Origin: CAVUDO01 sp963740255
GTDB taxonomy: Bacteria; Actinomycetota; Actinomycetes; Mycobacteriales; Cryptosporangiaceae
Reading direction: 5' to 3'
DNA: 64,000 nt
Assembly (NCBI GenBank): GCA_963740255.1
Contig: CAVUDO010000002.1
Span: 1,550,001-1,614,000, forward strand
Shown here: positions 14,695 to 23,496 of the stretch, one piece after another
Position numbering within the stretch: position 1 is the first letter of the stretch
Layout of the letters: every line of letters begins with the position of its first letter
The notes under the pieces: generated by a model
The model's database searches: none
Told to the model about the DNA's origin: nothing
The model's input: the letters and a program-made list of their open reading frames with translations, nothing else
Made by a program: the position numbers and the translations under genes

Positions 14695-15264
14695 TTCTCC
14701 TACCCCCCCCCCCGCGGTTTCGGGATTCTCCGTGTGTTCGGCAATCAGATCCGCGGCTCCGGACACCTCGGCCAGGACAGCCGCAAGGTCCGCGAGCAGG
14801 TGCCGGGCGCCGGCGAGCTCCGCACGCAGTTCCGCGGACCTCTCCCAGCCGCGCTCGTGCTCGACGGCTTCCGTTCCGGGTGCCCGTGTCGCTTCGTAGG
14901 CCAGCAGCGCAGGGTGCCAGCGGGTGAGCAGAGGTCGGACCGCGCCATTGAGGACGGAAACGGCCAGCGAGCCGAAGGAAACCTCTCCCTCCGCGCGACG
15001 GGGGGCGACCTGTGGCCCATGCCGGCGCAGGATGTCTCGAGTCGTGCCGAACAAGCTGTACAACGACGTCAACGCCTCGCGCAGCAACCCTTCGCCGGGA
15101 GCGAGCTGGACGACGGCGACTCTGGTGATCAGCTCGACATAGAGTTCCCAGGCAGCCTTACGTTCGGCGTCCACCGGCGCCCACTGGCCGGTCACTTCAC
15201 CGAACATCGGTATGGACAGCTTCACGGTGACCTGTGCGGGCCTGCTGAGCCGGTTCCAACGCAT
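14686..15264 (-). CDS. Uncharacterised protein resembling the C-terminal domain of the adjacent TIR-STAND protein
   Basis: A 192-residue, mostly alpha-helical protein. Its core (AAWELYVELITRVAV, GLLREALTSLYSLFGTTRDI, RPLLTRWHPALLAYEATR, EHERGWERSAELRAELA) aligns block by block with the last 140 residues of the TIR-STAND protein encoded divergently. I do not recognise a named family. ATG 15264 has GGGAAGG five bases upstream. Only 94 bp separate the two starts, so they share a promoter region. The final residues are encoded across an 11-base G tract. A role as partner, inhibitor or sensor of the TIR protein is inference from the shared domain and divergent layout. Confidence 0.8.
   Translation of the reverse strand: MRWNRLSRPAQVTVKLSIPMFGEVTGQWAPVDAERKAAWELYVELITRVAVVQLAPGEGLLREALTSLYSLFGTTRDILRRHGPQVAPRRAEGEVSFGSLAVSVLNGAVRPLLTRWHPALLAYEATRAPGTEAVEHERGWERSAELRAELAGARHLLADLAAVLAEVSGAADLIAEHTENPETAGGGVGEGR
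14703..14713 (-). repeat. 11-base homopolymeric G tract (minus strand)
   Basis: Eleven consecutive C on the plus strand fall inside the last ten codons of the 192-residue gene. Such runs slip during replication and are also prone to sequencing error; a length change would alter only the extreme C-terminus. Confidence 0.8.
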
Positions 15265-15358
15265 CCGGGCCTTCCCTGTTGGTCAGGCAAGGATAGCGAC
15301 CAGGAGCATGCCCGAGGAGATCCGCGGTTGCGGACAGGTTCGCTACGGTGCAGCAGCG

Positions 15359-17548
15359 ATGACAGACCACCGATCGGCGACGGCGACCAACCCGGACCGA
15401 CCCGATGCGACGTCTGCCGCGGCATGGGACATCTTTCTCAGCTACGCTCGCGCCGACGCCAGAGCCGTGCGCCTGGTGGTGGCCGCTCTGCGCCGGCGCG
15501 GACTACGCGTTTTCGTCGACGAGTCCGGCATCGGAGAGTTCACGAGCATCACCGCCACGATCACCGCGGAGCTGGCCCGGTCCAAAGCGTTGGTGGCGTA
15601 CTACTCCGTTGCCTATCCGCAGCGCAGGGCGTGCCTGTGGGAACTCACCGCCGCGTACCTGGCCGGGCAGCGAGAAGGTGACCCACGCCGACGGGTCCTG
15701 GTCCTCAACCCTGAGGCGGGCGCCGAGCACGTCGAGCCGGTGGAACTGCGCGACGCCCGACACTGGGTCGCCGCCGGCGAGCCGCCCGCTCCCGCGGAAC
15801 TCCAAGCACTGGCTCACCGGATCGCACGGCATGTCCACGGCCTGGCCGGGACGATCGGCGAGGTCGAGCCGCTGGCCGCACCGCCGTGGTTGCCCGCGCC
15901 CTCGCAACGGGCACCTGGTGAGTTCGTCGGGCGGCTCGGCGAACTGTGGCAGGTACACACAGCCCTGCACCCGCACGCGGCCACGCTCCTCACCGGCGCC
16001 ACCCGCCCGGGTGGGTTGCAGCTACGCGGACCAGCCGGTATCGGTAAGACAGCGCTCGCCGCGGAGTACGCACGCCGGTTCTCCGCGGCGTTCCCCGGCG
16101 GCGTGTACTGGCTGGACGTGCACCCTGACGGCCCTTCCGAACAGGACAGCGTGCTGGACCGGTACAGCCACCTGCTGAGCCTGAGCATCGCCGCCCTCAC
16201 CCAGACCGATCCGACCGGAGCACGAACCGACGAACCGGGCGAGATCGCGAGCGTCCGTCCGGCCCTGCCCGGGCAACTCAGCCTCCTTGGATCGTTCTTC
16301 GCACGCCGCGGCGAACCGTTCCTGTGGGTCGTCGACGGCGTACCCGACCGATTGACCGCAAGCGACCTCCGCCGACTGCACGCTCCCTCTGCGCTCGGCG
16401 CGACGTTGTTCACCAGCCGGAGCCGCCGCCTCGAGAGCCTTGCGCCGGCGCTGGACCTCGAACCGTTGCCCGAGGCGGACGCCCTCTCGCTGCTCACCGC
16501 ACCGCATCCGCCCACCGGAGCGGAAGCGGCAGCGGCCTTGGCGCTCGTCACCGACCTCGGTGGTCATCCGCTTGCGGTGCAGGCAGCACGCCACGCGATC
16601 GGGCGGGCCCCGGGCAGCCACCCGTACCGGGACATCCGGGCCGCGATGGCTGCCGGCGCCCATCACGACACCGGTGAACAGGCCAGCAGCATCGCCGACG
16701 AACTCGCCGCGGCGTTCATGCCGGACCTCTGTGCGCTGAGCAGCGCCGGTCTCGACGTGCTCCGGATACACGCATCTCTCTCGCCCGCCGCCGCCAGCAC
16801 CGAGTTGACGAGCGCAGTCCTGGTCCATACCGACCGCGGCACCGCAGAGGCGACCCGCCGCCGAGTGACCCGAGCGGTGGCCGAACTCCATGGCCGCTGG
16901 CTCGTGGACCGGCGAGGTGACCTGCTCGCGGTGCCGCGACCAGTCGCTTGGATCGTGCGTCACCGTGACCCGGATCCAGTGCGGCTGGAAACACTGCGCG
17001 AAGCCACGCTGCACCATCTCGGTCGGGGATCGGCGATTACACTGGCTCGCGATCCCTTCCGCACACTCAACGGACGGCCTGCCATGCCGACCCGCCCGAC
17101 CAAGACACAGCCGACAGAAATAGAACGGGTGGTCGCCTTCGACCTACAGGTCGAACTCGCGACCAGAGTCGGTGTCCAGCGTCTCGGCGACACCGACGGG
17201 CTGCTGCAGGAAGCACTCACCTCCTTGCACACCCTGTTCAGCAGCACTCGGGACAGCCTCCGCCATTACGCACCCGACCTCGCGGTCGGCGGCGCTGAGG
17301 TCGCGCCGCAGCTGGCCGAACGCCTTCTCGACACCTTGCGGCCGTTTCTCAGCCACTGGCATCCGCGACTGGACGCGTATCACAGCGCGCGACCGGCCGA
17401 GACGAGTGCCTTCGATCACGAACGCACCTGGATCGAAGCCGCCACCTTCCGAGCCGAACTGACCGCACTGCACGCTCCGCTGAGCGCACTCGTCGACGAA
17501 CTCGCCGCGGTCTCGGGTACCGACCTCGGCCGCATCACGCCCGCCTGA
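15359..17548 (+). CDS. TIR-domain STAND NTPase (immune/conflict effector-like)
   Basis: A 729-residue multidomain protein. Residues 23-115 are a TIR domain (WDIFLSYARADARAVRLVVA, VFVDESGIGEF, CLWELTAAYL) with Glu95 where catalytic NADase TIRs have theirs. Residues about 189-480 form an NB-ARC-like STAND NTPase: FVGRLGEL, Walker A GPAGIGKT (224-231), Walker B FLWVVDG with Asp326, ATLFTSRSRR (sensor) and GGHPLAVQAA. No TPR or WD repeats follow; the last 140 residues resemble the neighbouring 192-residue protein. The plan TIR-NTPase-sensor is that of anti-phage or abortive-infection proteins that deplete NAD. Third codon positions seem less GC-extreme than in neighbours. ATG 15359 lacks a clear ribosome site. 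Confidence 0.9.
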   Translation: MTDHRSATATNPDRPDATSAAAWDIFLSYARADARAVRLVVAALRRRGLRVFVDESGIGEFTSITATITAELARSKALVAYYSVAYPQRRACLWELTAAYLAGQREGDPRRRVLVLNPEAGAEHVEPVELRDARHWVAAGEPPAPAELQALAHRIARHVHGLAGTIGEVEPLAAPPWLPAPSQRAPGEFVGRLGELWQVHTALHPHAATLLTGATRPGGLQLRGPAGIGKTALAAEYARRFSAAFPGGVYWLDVHPDGPSEQDSVLDRYSHLLSLSIAALTQTDPTGARTDEPGEIASVRPALPGQLSLLGSFFARRGEPFLWVVDGVPDRLTASDLRRLHAPSALGATLFTSRSRRLESLAPALDLEPLPEADALSLLTAPHPPTGAEAAAALALVTDLGGHPLAVQAARHAIGRAPGSHPYRDIRAAMAAGAHHDTGEQASSIADELAAAFMPDLCALSSAGLDVLRIHASLSPAAASTELTSAVLVHTDRGTAEATRRRVTRAVAELHGRWLVDRRGDLLAVPRPVAWIVRHRDPDPVRLETLREATLHHLGRGSAITLARDPFRTLNGRPAMPTRPTKTQPTEIERVVAFDLQVELATRVGVQRLGDTDGLLQEALTSLHTLFSSTRDSLRHYAPDLAVGGAEVAPQLAERLLDTLRPFLSHWHPRLDAYHSARPAETSAFDHERTWIEAATFRAELTALHAPLSALVDELAAVSGTDLGRITPA

Positions 17549-17610
17549 GCCCGAACACCCGCACATCGTTCTCGTGGCTGACCCTTGCGCTGGCAACTCG
17601 CTGGCAGACA

Positions 17611-17652
17611 GTCAGAGGCCCGGTCGCCGTTTCCGGCGGCCGGGCCTCTGAC
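17611..17652. terminator. Bidirectional hairpin terminator
   Basis: GTCAGAGGCCCGG is followed, after a smaller nested stem (CGCCG/CGGCG), by its exact complement CCGGGCCTCTGAC. The structure sits between the TIR gene (plus) and the 3' end of the initiator tRNA (minus) and has no U-tract, as is common in actinobacteria. Confidence 0.75.
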
Positions 17653-17663
17653 CTGGTACTTCG

Positions 17664-17740
17664 TGGTAGCGGGGGCAGGATTTGAACCTGCGACCTCTGG
17701 GTTATGAGCCCAGCGAGCTACCGAGCTGCTCCACCCCGCG
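17664..17740 (-). tRNA. Initiator tRNA-fMet (CAT anticodon)
   Basis: The minus-strand sequence begins CGCGGGGTGGAGCAG and ends CCCCCGCTACCA. The anticodon arm is CTGGG-CTCATAA-CCCAG and the T-arm GCAGG-TTCAAAT-CCTGC. Three G-C pairs below the anticodon loop and the unpaired position 1 (C1 against U72) are initiator-tRNA identity features. The terminal CCA is encoded. Total 77 nt. Confidence 0.95.
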
Positions 17741-17878
17741 TCGTAGGTACCAGGCTACCCCGCCCGCACCGCGGACTGCAAAACGCCTGGTCCACACGCG
17801 AGGTGACCTCCGCCACCCTGCCGGCCAACCGGGTGCCGGCCAACCCGCACCCGTGTCGGACGGCCCGCCCCGGACGCC

Positions 17879-20797
17879 TCAGCCCGGCGGAGACGGGGCC
17901 GGGCTCGGGGTCGCCTTCTTCTGGGCCGCCTCGAACTGCTTGATCGCCCGGTCGAGGTCGGCCTGGGCCCGGCCGATCGCCTCGAAGTCGCCCCGTTGCT
18001 GGGCCGTCCTCAATGCGTCGATCGCCTTCTTGATGGCAGCGACCGCCGCCGCCATGTCGCCGGAGGGTGCCGCGGTGGCGCTGGGTGTGGGCGTCGGAGT
18101 GGGTGTCCCCGGTGTGGTGGGCGTCGTCGGAGCCGTCGACCCCGGGCCGAAGAGCTTGTCCAGCGCCAGCGGCAGCGTCTTCTCGTAGGCCACCTTGTCG
18201 CCGAAGAGCACGAGCACCCGCTCCAGCAGCGGATAGCCGTTCTCCCCCGTGCTGCGGACATAGATCGGCTCCACGTAGAGCAGACCTCCGCCCACGGGCA
18301 GCGTCAACAGGTTTCCGTAGTTGACCTCGGAGTCGGCGCCGGCGTTGATGATGTTGAGCTGCGACCGGACGTCGGCGTTGTTGCGCATGTTCTGCTCGGC
18401 CTGCTTCGGGCCGAGGATCGGCGAGTCGTCGGGCAGCTCCAGCACCTGCAGCCTCGGCTGGCCGTCCTCGCCGTAGTGCGCACTGACCATCGCGGCAAGG
18501 TTCTCCCGCCGGTTGGCGGTGAGCGCGCTGGTGAGCTGGAAGGTCGGCGTCTGCTGGCCCGGGAACTGGGCCACCAGGTAGTACGGCGGCTGCGGCGAGT
18601 TGCCGGCCTTGGTGGGGTCGTCCGGGACCTTCCAGAAGTCCTGGCCGTTGAAGAACTCGGCCGGGTTGTCGACGTGGTAGCTCGACAGCAGCGTGCGCTG
18701 GGTCTTGAACAGGTCCTCCGGGTACCGGAAGTGCGCGGCGAGGCCGGCCGGGATCGCGCTCTTGGGCTTGACGATCCCGTCGAAGGCGGCGTTCCACGCC
18801 TTGAGCACCGGGTCTGCCTCGTCGAACGTGTACAGCGTCACCGTGCCGTCGTAGGCGTCCACGGTGGCCTTCACGGAGTTGCGGATGTAGTTCAGCTCGT
18901 CCTTGGGCTGGGCCCGGGTGCCGGTGCCGGTCAGCGAGTCGGCCGCGACCTCGCCCAGGGTCTCGCGCTGTGCGTACGGGAAGTGGTTCGACGTCGTGTA
19001 GCCATCCATCACCCACACGATCCGCCCGTCCACGGCGGTCGGGTACGGGTCGCCGTCGACGGTCAGGAACGGTGCGACCTTCTCGACCCGCGTCCGCGGA
19101 TCGCGCACGTACATCACCTTGGAACTGTCGTTGATCGCGTCGGAGAGCAGGAAGTTGGTCTCCCGGAAGTGGAGCCCGAAGAGCAGCTGGCGGGTGAGGC
19201 TGCCGACCTCCACCCCGCCCTTGCCGTTGTAGGTGGTGTTGACCTGCTGGCTCTCGTCACCCGCGGCCGGACGGTCGAACTCCTGGTCCTGGCCGCTGGA
19301 GGTCTTCCCGACGATCGAGTAGTCCTTGATCAGCTCGCCATAGTAGACCCGCGGCTGGGTGACCGGTACCTCTTTCTCGAACGCGTCGGCGTCGGCGCTG
19401 CGGCCCTCGTCGCCGAGGAAGCCGGACACGAACACCGGCGCGCCGCTGTCGTCCACCCGGCTGGCCGGAGCCGCGACGAACCCGTAGCCGTGGGTGAAGA
19501 CGGTGTGCCGGTTGAGCCAGTTGGTCTGGTTGCCGGCGAGCTGGGTGCTGGCCAGCTCACGGACGCCCACCACGTAGTCCTGGGTCTTGCCGTCCACCGT
19601 GTAGCGGTCGATGTCGAGCTGGCTGTTGAAGTCGTAGAAGCTGCGGCCCTGCTGGCGCTGGACGAACGTGTCGGCGACGACGCTCGGGTCGAGCAGGCGG
19701 ACGTTCGGGATGGTGCCCTTGTCGGCGCGCAGCTCCGCCGAGCTGGCCGTGGTCTTGGCGTCGTACGGCTGGCGCTGCACGGTGCTGAGCCCGTACGCCT
19801 CGCGGGTGGCCGTGATGTTCCGCTTGATGTACTCGGCCTCGCGGTTGATCGCGTTCGGCTTGATCTGGAACCGCTCGGCGAACGCCGGCACCGCTCCTCC
19901 GATGACCACCGCCGAGACGCCCAGCAGCACCAGCGCCAGCACGGGCGGCAGCACCTTGCGGAAGCCGAGGTTGGCGAAGAACACCAGCGCGCAGAGCACG
20001 GCGATGTAGAGCAGGGCGTTCTTGGCCGGGAGCAGGAACTCCACGTCGGCCGCCGAGGCGCCGTTGGTCTTGGTGAGGTCGCTGTAGCCGAAGAGCAGCC
20101 CGAACCGGTCGAGGTAGTAGGCCACCGCCTTCAGCGCGACGAACAGTCCGAAGAGCACGGACATGTGGCCGATCACCGCGGTGCTCAGCCGTCCGCCGGG
20201 GCTCGCCTGCAGCCGGATGTTCCCGTACAGGTAGTGCACGAACAGCGCGGCGAAGATCGAGAGCACCAGCGCCGTGAATCCCACCGAGAGCAGGTAGCGC
20301 CAGAACGGGTACTCGAACACGTAGAACGAGAGGTCGCGCCCGTACTGCGGGTCGACCTGGCCGAACGGCGTCGAGTTGACGAACAGCAGCCAGGTGCGCC
20401 ACTGCCCCTGCGCGGCGAGGCCGGCGATCAGGCCGACAGCCGCGGCGGCCAGCCCGGCCAGCAACCCGAACCGCGGGCTGATCGCCAGCCGGTAGCGCTC
20501 CAGGTTCTGCTGCTCCAGCGACATCGGCCGGTAGCTCGGCCGCAGCCGGTAGGCGATCGCCAGGTTGGCCCAGACCACCAGCGCCATCCCGACGCCGAAC
20601 ACGGCGAAGAGCGTCAACTGGGTCAGCAGCGGCTTGGTGAAGACCTGCGTGTAGCCGACCTCGTCGAACCAGAGCCAGTCGACGTAGAGGTTGACGCCGG
20701 TCGAGAGCAGGATCAGCAGCACGAACGCCACGGCGAGCAGCGTCACCGCCCGCCGCGTGCGCCGACTCACCGCGGGAAGTGGGGAACGCAGGACCAC
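17879..20797 (-). CDS. UPF0182 family membrane protein
   Basis: A 972-residue protein of the UPF0182 family. The first third has about seven transmembrane helices (RAVTLLAVAFVLLILLSTGV, LTLFAVFGVGMALVVWANLA, FTALVLSIFAALFVHYLYGN and others); the rest is a large extracytoplasmic region containing family blocks such as NQTNWLNRHTVFTHGYGFV and WVMDGYTTSNHFPYAQRETL. The C-terminus is a Pro/Thr linker followed by a coiled-coil-like segment (AAVAAIKKAIDALRTAQQRG). Function is unknown. GTG 20797 has GGAG seven bases upstream. The gene lies beside PPA1309 and the PDZ protease, as in mycobacteria (Rv3193c/Rv3194c, from memory). Confidence 0.95.
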   Translation of the reverse strand: MVLRSPLPAVSRRTRRAVTLLAVAFVLLILLSTGVNLYVDWLWFDEVGYTQVFTKPLLTQLTLFAVFGVGMALVVWANLAIAYRLRPSYRPMSLEQQNLERYRLAISPRFGLLAGLAAAAVGLIAGLAAQGQWRTWLLFVNSTPFGQVDPQYGRDLSFYVFEYPFWRYLLSVGFTALVLSIFAALFVHYLYGNIRLQASPGGRLSTAVIGHMSVLFGLFVALKAVAYYLDRFGLLFGYSDLTKTNGASAADVEFLLPAKNALLYIAVLCALVFFANLGFRKVLPPVLALVLLGVSAVVIGGAVPAFAERFQIKPNAINREAEYIKRNITATREAYGLSTVQRQPYDAKTTASSAELRADKGTIPNVRLLDPSVVADTFVQRQQGRSFYDFNSQLDIDRYTVDGKTQDYVVGVRELASTQLAGNQTNWLNRHTVFTHGYGFVAAPASRVDDSGAPVFVSGFLGDEGRSADADAFEKEVPVTQPRVYYGELIKDYSIVGKTSSGQDQEFDRPAAGDESQQVNTTYNGKGGVEVGSLTRQLLFGLHFRETNFLLSDAINDSSKVMYVRDPRTRVEKVAPFLTVDGDPYPTAVDGRIVWVMDGYTTSNHFPYAQRETLGEVAADSLTGTGTRAQPKDELNYIRNSVKATVDAYDGTVTLYTFDEADPVLKAWNAAFDGIVKPKSAIPAGLAAHFRYPEDLFKTQRTLLSSYHVDNPAEFFNGQDFWKVPDDPTKAGNSPQPPYYLVAQFPGQQTPTFQLTSALTANRRENLAAMVSAHYGEDGQPRLQVLELPDDSPILGPKQAEQNMRNNADVRSQLNIINAGADSEVNYGNLLTLPVGGGLLYVEPIYVRSTGENGYPLLERVLVLFGDKVAYEKTLPLALDKLFGPGSTAPTTPTTPGTPTPTPTPSATAAPSGDMAAAVAAIKKAIDALRTAQQRGDFEAIGRAQADLDRAIKQFEAAQKKATPSPAPSPPG

Positions 20798-20899
20798 GGG
20801 GCAACTCCGTCTGGCCTTGTGATGGGACCCGATCTGGGATCCCCAAACTACCCTGCGCGCGCCGGACCGGCCGGCGGCGCACGCCGTGCGGGTGCGAGC

Positions 20900-21466
20900 A
20901 TGACACCCATGACCGACGTCAACGGTGCCGGCCGCGCCCCGAGCCCCCTCCGCGTCGCCGTCGTCGAGCTCGAGCTGCACGCGCACGGCACCGGCTGGGA
21001 CCAGCCCCCGACCCTGTACGCCCTGGTCGACACCGGCGAGCTGGTGGCCGCCGAACCGGGGTTGGCAGACCGGCTCGGCCTCACCGCCGACCAGCTCGCC
21101 GCGGAGTCGCTCACCCCGGTGGAGCAGGAGGCGCTGGGCGAAGGGCCGCTCGACGAGGTGCTGGCCCGGATCGCCTGGCCGGAGCAGGTGCTCGGCTGCG
21201 CGGTGGTCCAGGAGGTGTTCGTGCTGCCGCCGGGCGCCGAGGAGAGCCGTCCAGAAGAGGCCGACCCGGTCGGGTGGGCGGCCGCGCACGAGGCACGGTG
21301 GGAGGTCCGGATGGTCGTCGGGGTGCTCCGCGACGGCGCCAGCGCCTGCGTGCTGCGACTCCGTCAGCCCGAGAACGCCGACCCTGACTCCGACGAGCCC
21401 GACGTGGTCTACGGCGACGACCTGGTGCCCAACCTGATCGCCGCCCTCCGCACCACCCTGGACTGA
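20900..21466 (+). CDS. PPA1309 family protein
   Basis: A 188-residue soluble protein matching the actinobacterial PPA1309 family: AVVELELHAHGTGWDQPPTL, YALVDTGELVAAEP, IAWPEQVLGCAVVQEVFVLP, and ACVLRLRQPE...YGDDLVPNLI. No catalytic motif is visible and function is unknown. It is divergent from the UPF0182 gene (102 bp between starts), an arrangement conserved in the phylum. ATG 20900 and ATG 20909 are both possible starts. Confidence 0.88.
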   Translation: MTPMTDVNGAGRAPSPLRVAVVELELHAHGTGWDQPPTLYALVDTGELVAAEPGLADRLGLTADQLAAESLTPVEQEALGEGPLDEVLARIAWPEQVLGCAVVQEVFVLPPGAEESRPEEADPVGWAAAHEARWEVRMVVGVLRDGASACVLRLRQPENADPDSDEPDVVYGDDLVPNLIAALRTTLD

Positions 21467-21494
21467 CCGACACGCCCACGGCTCTCCGGGCGCC

Positions 21495-22982
21495 CTAGCT
21501 CCGAAGCTCGGTGGGTCCGACGGCGGAACGGCGCGAACGTCGAGCCCGGAGCACGAGCAGGATCGTCCCGAGGACCAGCGCGGACGGCACCCCGACCAGG
21601 ACCATCACGGTGATTCGGGCCCACCTCGGCCACGGCCCGTAGTCAGCCGCCGCGGCCGGCCTGACCTCGGCGTCGGCGAGCAGCCCGGTGGCCAGTTGCA
21701 GGTCGGTGATGTCGCTGTCGTCGCCGTTGCCCTCGTCGCCGAAGAAGCTCACCGTGCGGCGCTCCCCGGTGGACAGGGTCACCTCGACGATCTTGTGCTG
21801 GAGACCGTTCTGGTCGACCTGCCGGTCGATCTGGTCGTCGGGAAGCCAGATCGCGTCGTGGATCAGGAGGCGGTCAGGGGAGCGCCATCCGAGGACGCTC
21901 TCCGTGAGCTGGCTGGTCACCACCGGCGCGGGAGGTCGGCGGCCGCGGCCGGTGGCATCGACGAACGTCAGGCGGTAGGCCGACTGCGGAATCGGACCGG
22001 AGGTCTCCGGGTCGGTGTACCAGAGAGCTGAGGTCGCCAGCCAGGCGCCGTCAGGCGACCAAGCGGCGGGGCCGTCCAGGCCGTACCGGGGGTCCGGTGG
22101 CGTCACCGTGCGCCGCTCCCGACCGTCCAGTCCCACCACGACCAGCGTCAGCCCGTCCTGGACCGCCAACTCCTCGCCACCGGGCGCGAAGGCGGCACGG
22201 GTGACCTTGGTGTACGCGGGGAACTCGGTGCTCCTGCCAGATTCCAGGTCGAGCACGGCCAGCCGGCCATGCTCGCTGAGGAGCGAGTCCTCCAGGCCGT
22301 TGCTGTCACCGCGGGGCGCGATCTGGTAGGCGACGTGCCTACCGTCGGTGGACCACGCCAGCAGACGTTGACGAACGTCGGTCGGGTCGCGCGGACCGAT
22401 CAGATGATGCCGGGCGCGGCCGGTGTCCAGGTCCACGACCGTCACCGTCAGCCGTCCCTCGGAGAGCCCGGGGAACGCCGCCCGGGTACCGTCCGGGGCC
22501 AGCATGACCGTCCATCCCTCGTGCGCCTCGGCCTGGTCCACCCGCCGGTAGCGGTCGCCGTCCGCGCTGAGCACAACCGACTGGAACGACGTGCTGATCC
22601 CCGCCCCGTTGTTCTGCCGGTAGAGCGCGATCGCGCGGCCTGCCGGATTCTCCGAGACTCGACCGGTCAGCAGCATGCCGGGAAAGTCGGTGGAGTGGAT
22701 CGTTGCCGGCAGAGTCGGCACGCCGGACGGACCGGACGGACCGGCGTCGGGACGGGCTGAGCCGAACAGTGCTGGCGCGAAGCTCGTGCCGCCGACGACG
22801 AGCAGCACGGCCGCGGCGGCAAGCGCCGATATCCGCCACCCGCGGACCGGACGGACGGGCCAGACGGTTGCCGCCGGCACCGACCGGGAGAGCACCGCGT
22901 CGACGTCTCCGGGCGGCATGGGCGCCGCGTCGACGTACGTGCGCAGCGCCTGGCGGGCGGTCTCTTCCAGGTCAGTGGTCAT
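21495..22982 (-). CDS. Membrane-anchored beta-propeller protein co-encoded with a sigma factor
   Basis: A 495-residue protein with a short cytoplasmic N-terminus (about 48 residues), a transmembrane helix (RISALAAAAVLLVVGGTSFA), a TolB/WD40-like extracytoplasmic domain (repeats such as LAWSTDGRHVAYQIA, AAFAPGGEELAVQ, AAWSPDGAWLATSA), and a second C-terminal helix (VMVLVGVPSALVLGTILLVL) with a basic tail. It overlaps the upstream sigma gene by 11 bp. The layout, sigma factor followed by a membrane protein with a small cytosolic N-terminus, suggests a signal-transducing anti-sigma role, though no ZAS motif is present. Confidence 0.8.
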   Translation of the reverse strand: MTTDLEETARQALRTYVDAAPMPPGDVDAVLSRSVPAATVWPVRPVRGWRISALAAAAVLLVVGGTSFAPALFGSARPDAGPSGPSGVPTLPATIHSTDFPGMLLTGRVSENPAGRAIALYRQNNGAGISTSFQSVVLSADGDRYRRVDQAEAHEGWTVMLAPDGTRAAFPGLSEGRLTVTVVDLDTGRARHHLIGPRDPTDVRQRLLAWSTDGRHVAYQIAPRGDSNGLEDSLLSEHGRLAVLDLESGRSTEFPAYTKVTRAAFAPGGEELAVQDGLTLVVVGLDGRERRTVTPPDPRYGLDGPAAWSPDGAWLATSALWYTDPETSGPIPQSAYRLTFVDATGRGRRPPAPVVTSQLTESVLGWRSPDRLLIHDAIWLPDDQIDRQVDQNGLQHKIVEVTLSTGERRTVSFFGDEGNGDDSDITDLQLATGLLADAEVRPAAAADYGPWPRWARITVMVLVGVPSALVLGTILLVLRARRSRRSAVGPTELRS

Positions 22983-23496
22983 CGAGGTGCTCCCTGAGGA
23001 TCACGAGGCCGCGGTGGAGCAGCGACTTGACGGTGCCCGGACGGCAGCCCAGCGCCGCGGCGATCGCCGGTTCGGGCAGGTCGAGGTAGTAGCGGAGGAA
23101 GATCGCGGTGCGGTGTCGGGGACGCAGCCGCGCCAACATGGCGCGCACTGCCGCCGCCTCCGGGGTCGGCGCCGGCGTGGCGGGAAGCGCGGCCACCGGG
23201 GCGTACCGGCGTTCGAGCTGGCGCCTCCGCACCCAGGATGTACAGCGGCTGACCACCGCCCGGCGCAGCCAGGCGGCCGGTTCGGTGACCCGGTGCCATC
23301 GGCGGTACAGCTCCACGAAGGCGTCCTGCACCACGTCCTCGGCGGCCGGCATGCTGCCGGTGGTGACGTAGGCCAGCCGCACCATCGGGAGGAACTGTGC
23401 GGCGTAGACGGCCCGGAACGCCGCCTCGACGGCGGGCGCCGGGGCGGTGACCGCCTGCGGTCCGGTACCGGTCTCCGGCTCTGTCACGAGGTTCAC
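22972..23496 (-). CDS. SigE-family ECF RNA polymerase sigma factor
   Basis: About 174 residues with region 2 (FLPMVRLAYVTTGSMPAAED, VVQDAFVELYRRWHRVTEPA, AAWLRRAVVSRCTSW) and region 4 (ARLRPRHRTAIFLRYYLDLP, EPAIAAALGCRPGTVKSLLH). It belongs to the SigE-type ECF group common in actinomycetes. The start is uncertain: GTG 23496 has AGAGG very close, GTG 23487 is another option, and the frame is open to 23595. It overlaps the beta-propeller gene by 11 bp, its probable regulator. Confidence 0.88.
   Translation of the reverse strand: MNLVTEPETGTGPQAVTAPAPAVEAAFRAVYAAQFLPMVRLAYVTTGSMPAAEDVVQDAFVELYRRWHRVTEPAAWLRRAVVSRCTSWVRRRQLERRYAPVAALPATPAPTPEAAAVRAMLARLRPRHRTAIFLRYYLDLPEPAIAAALGCRPGTVKSLLHRGLVILREHLDDH

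Noticed and set aside
14575..17740. The TIR islet as a complete integrated mobile element
   Set aside because: No integrase, transposase, or flanking direct repeats were found; the tRNA-like flank is only suggestive.
17996..21466. A 1156-codon plus-strand reading frame opposite the UPF0182 gene
   Set aside because: It is the mirror of the real minus-strand gene in GC-rich DNA: arginine/histidine/glutamine-rich, no domains. Only its last 188 codons (PPA1309) are real.
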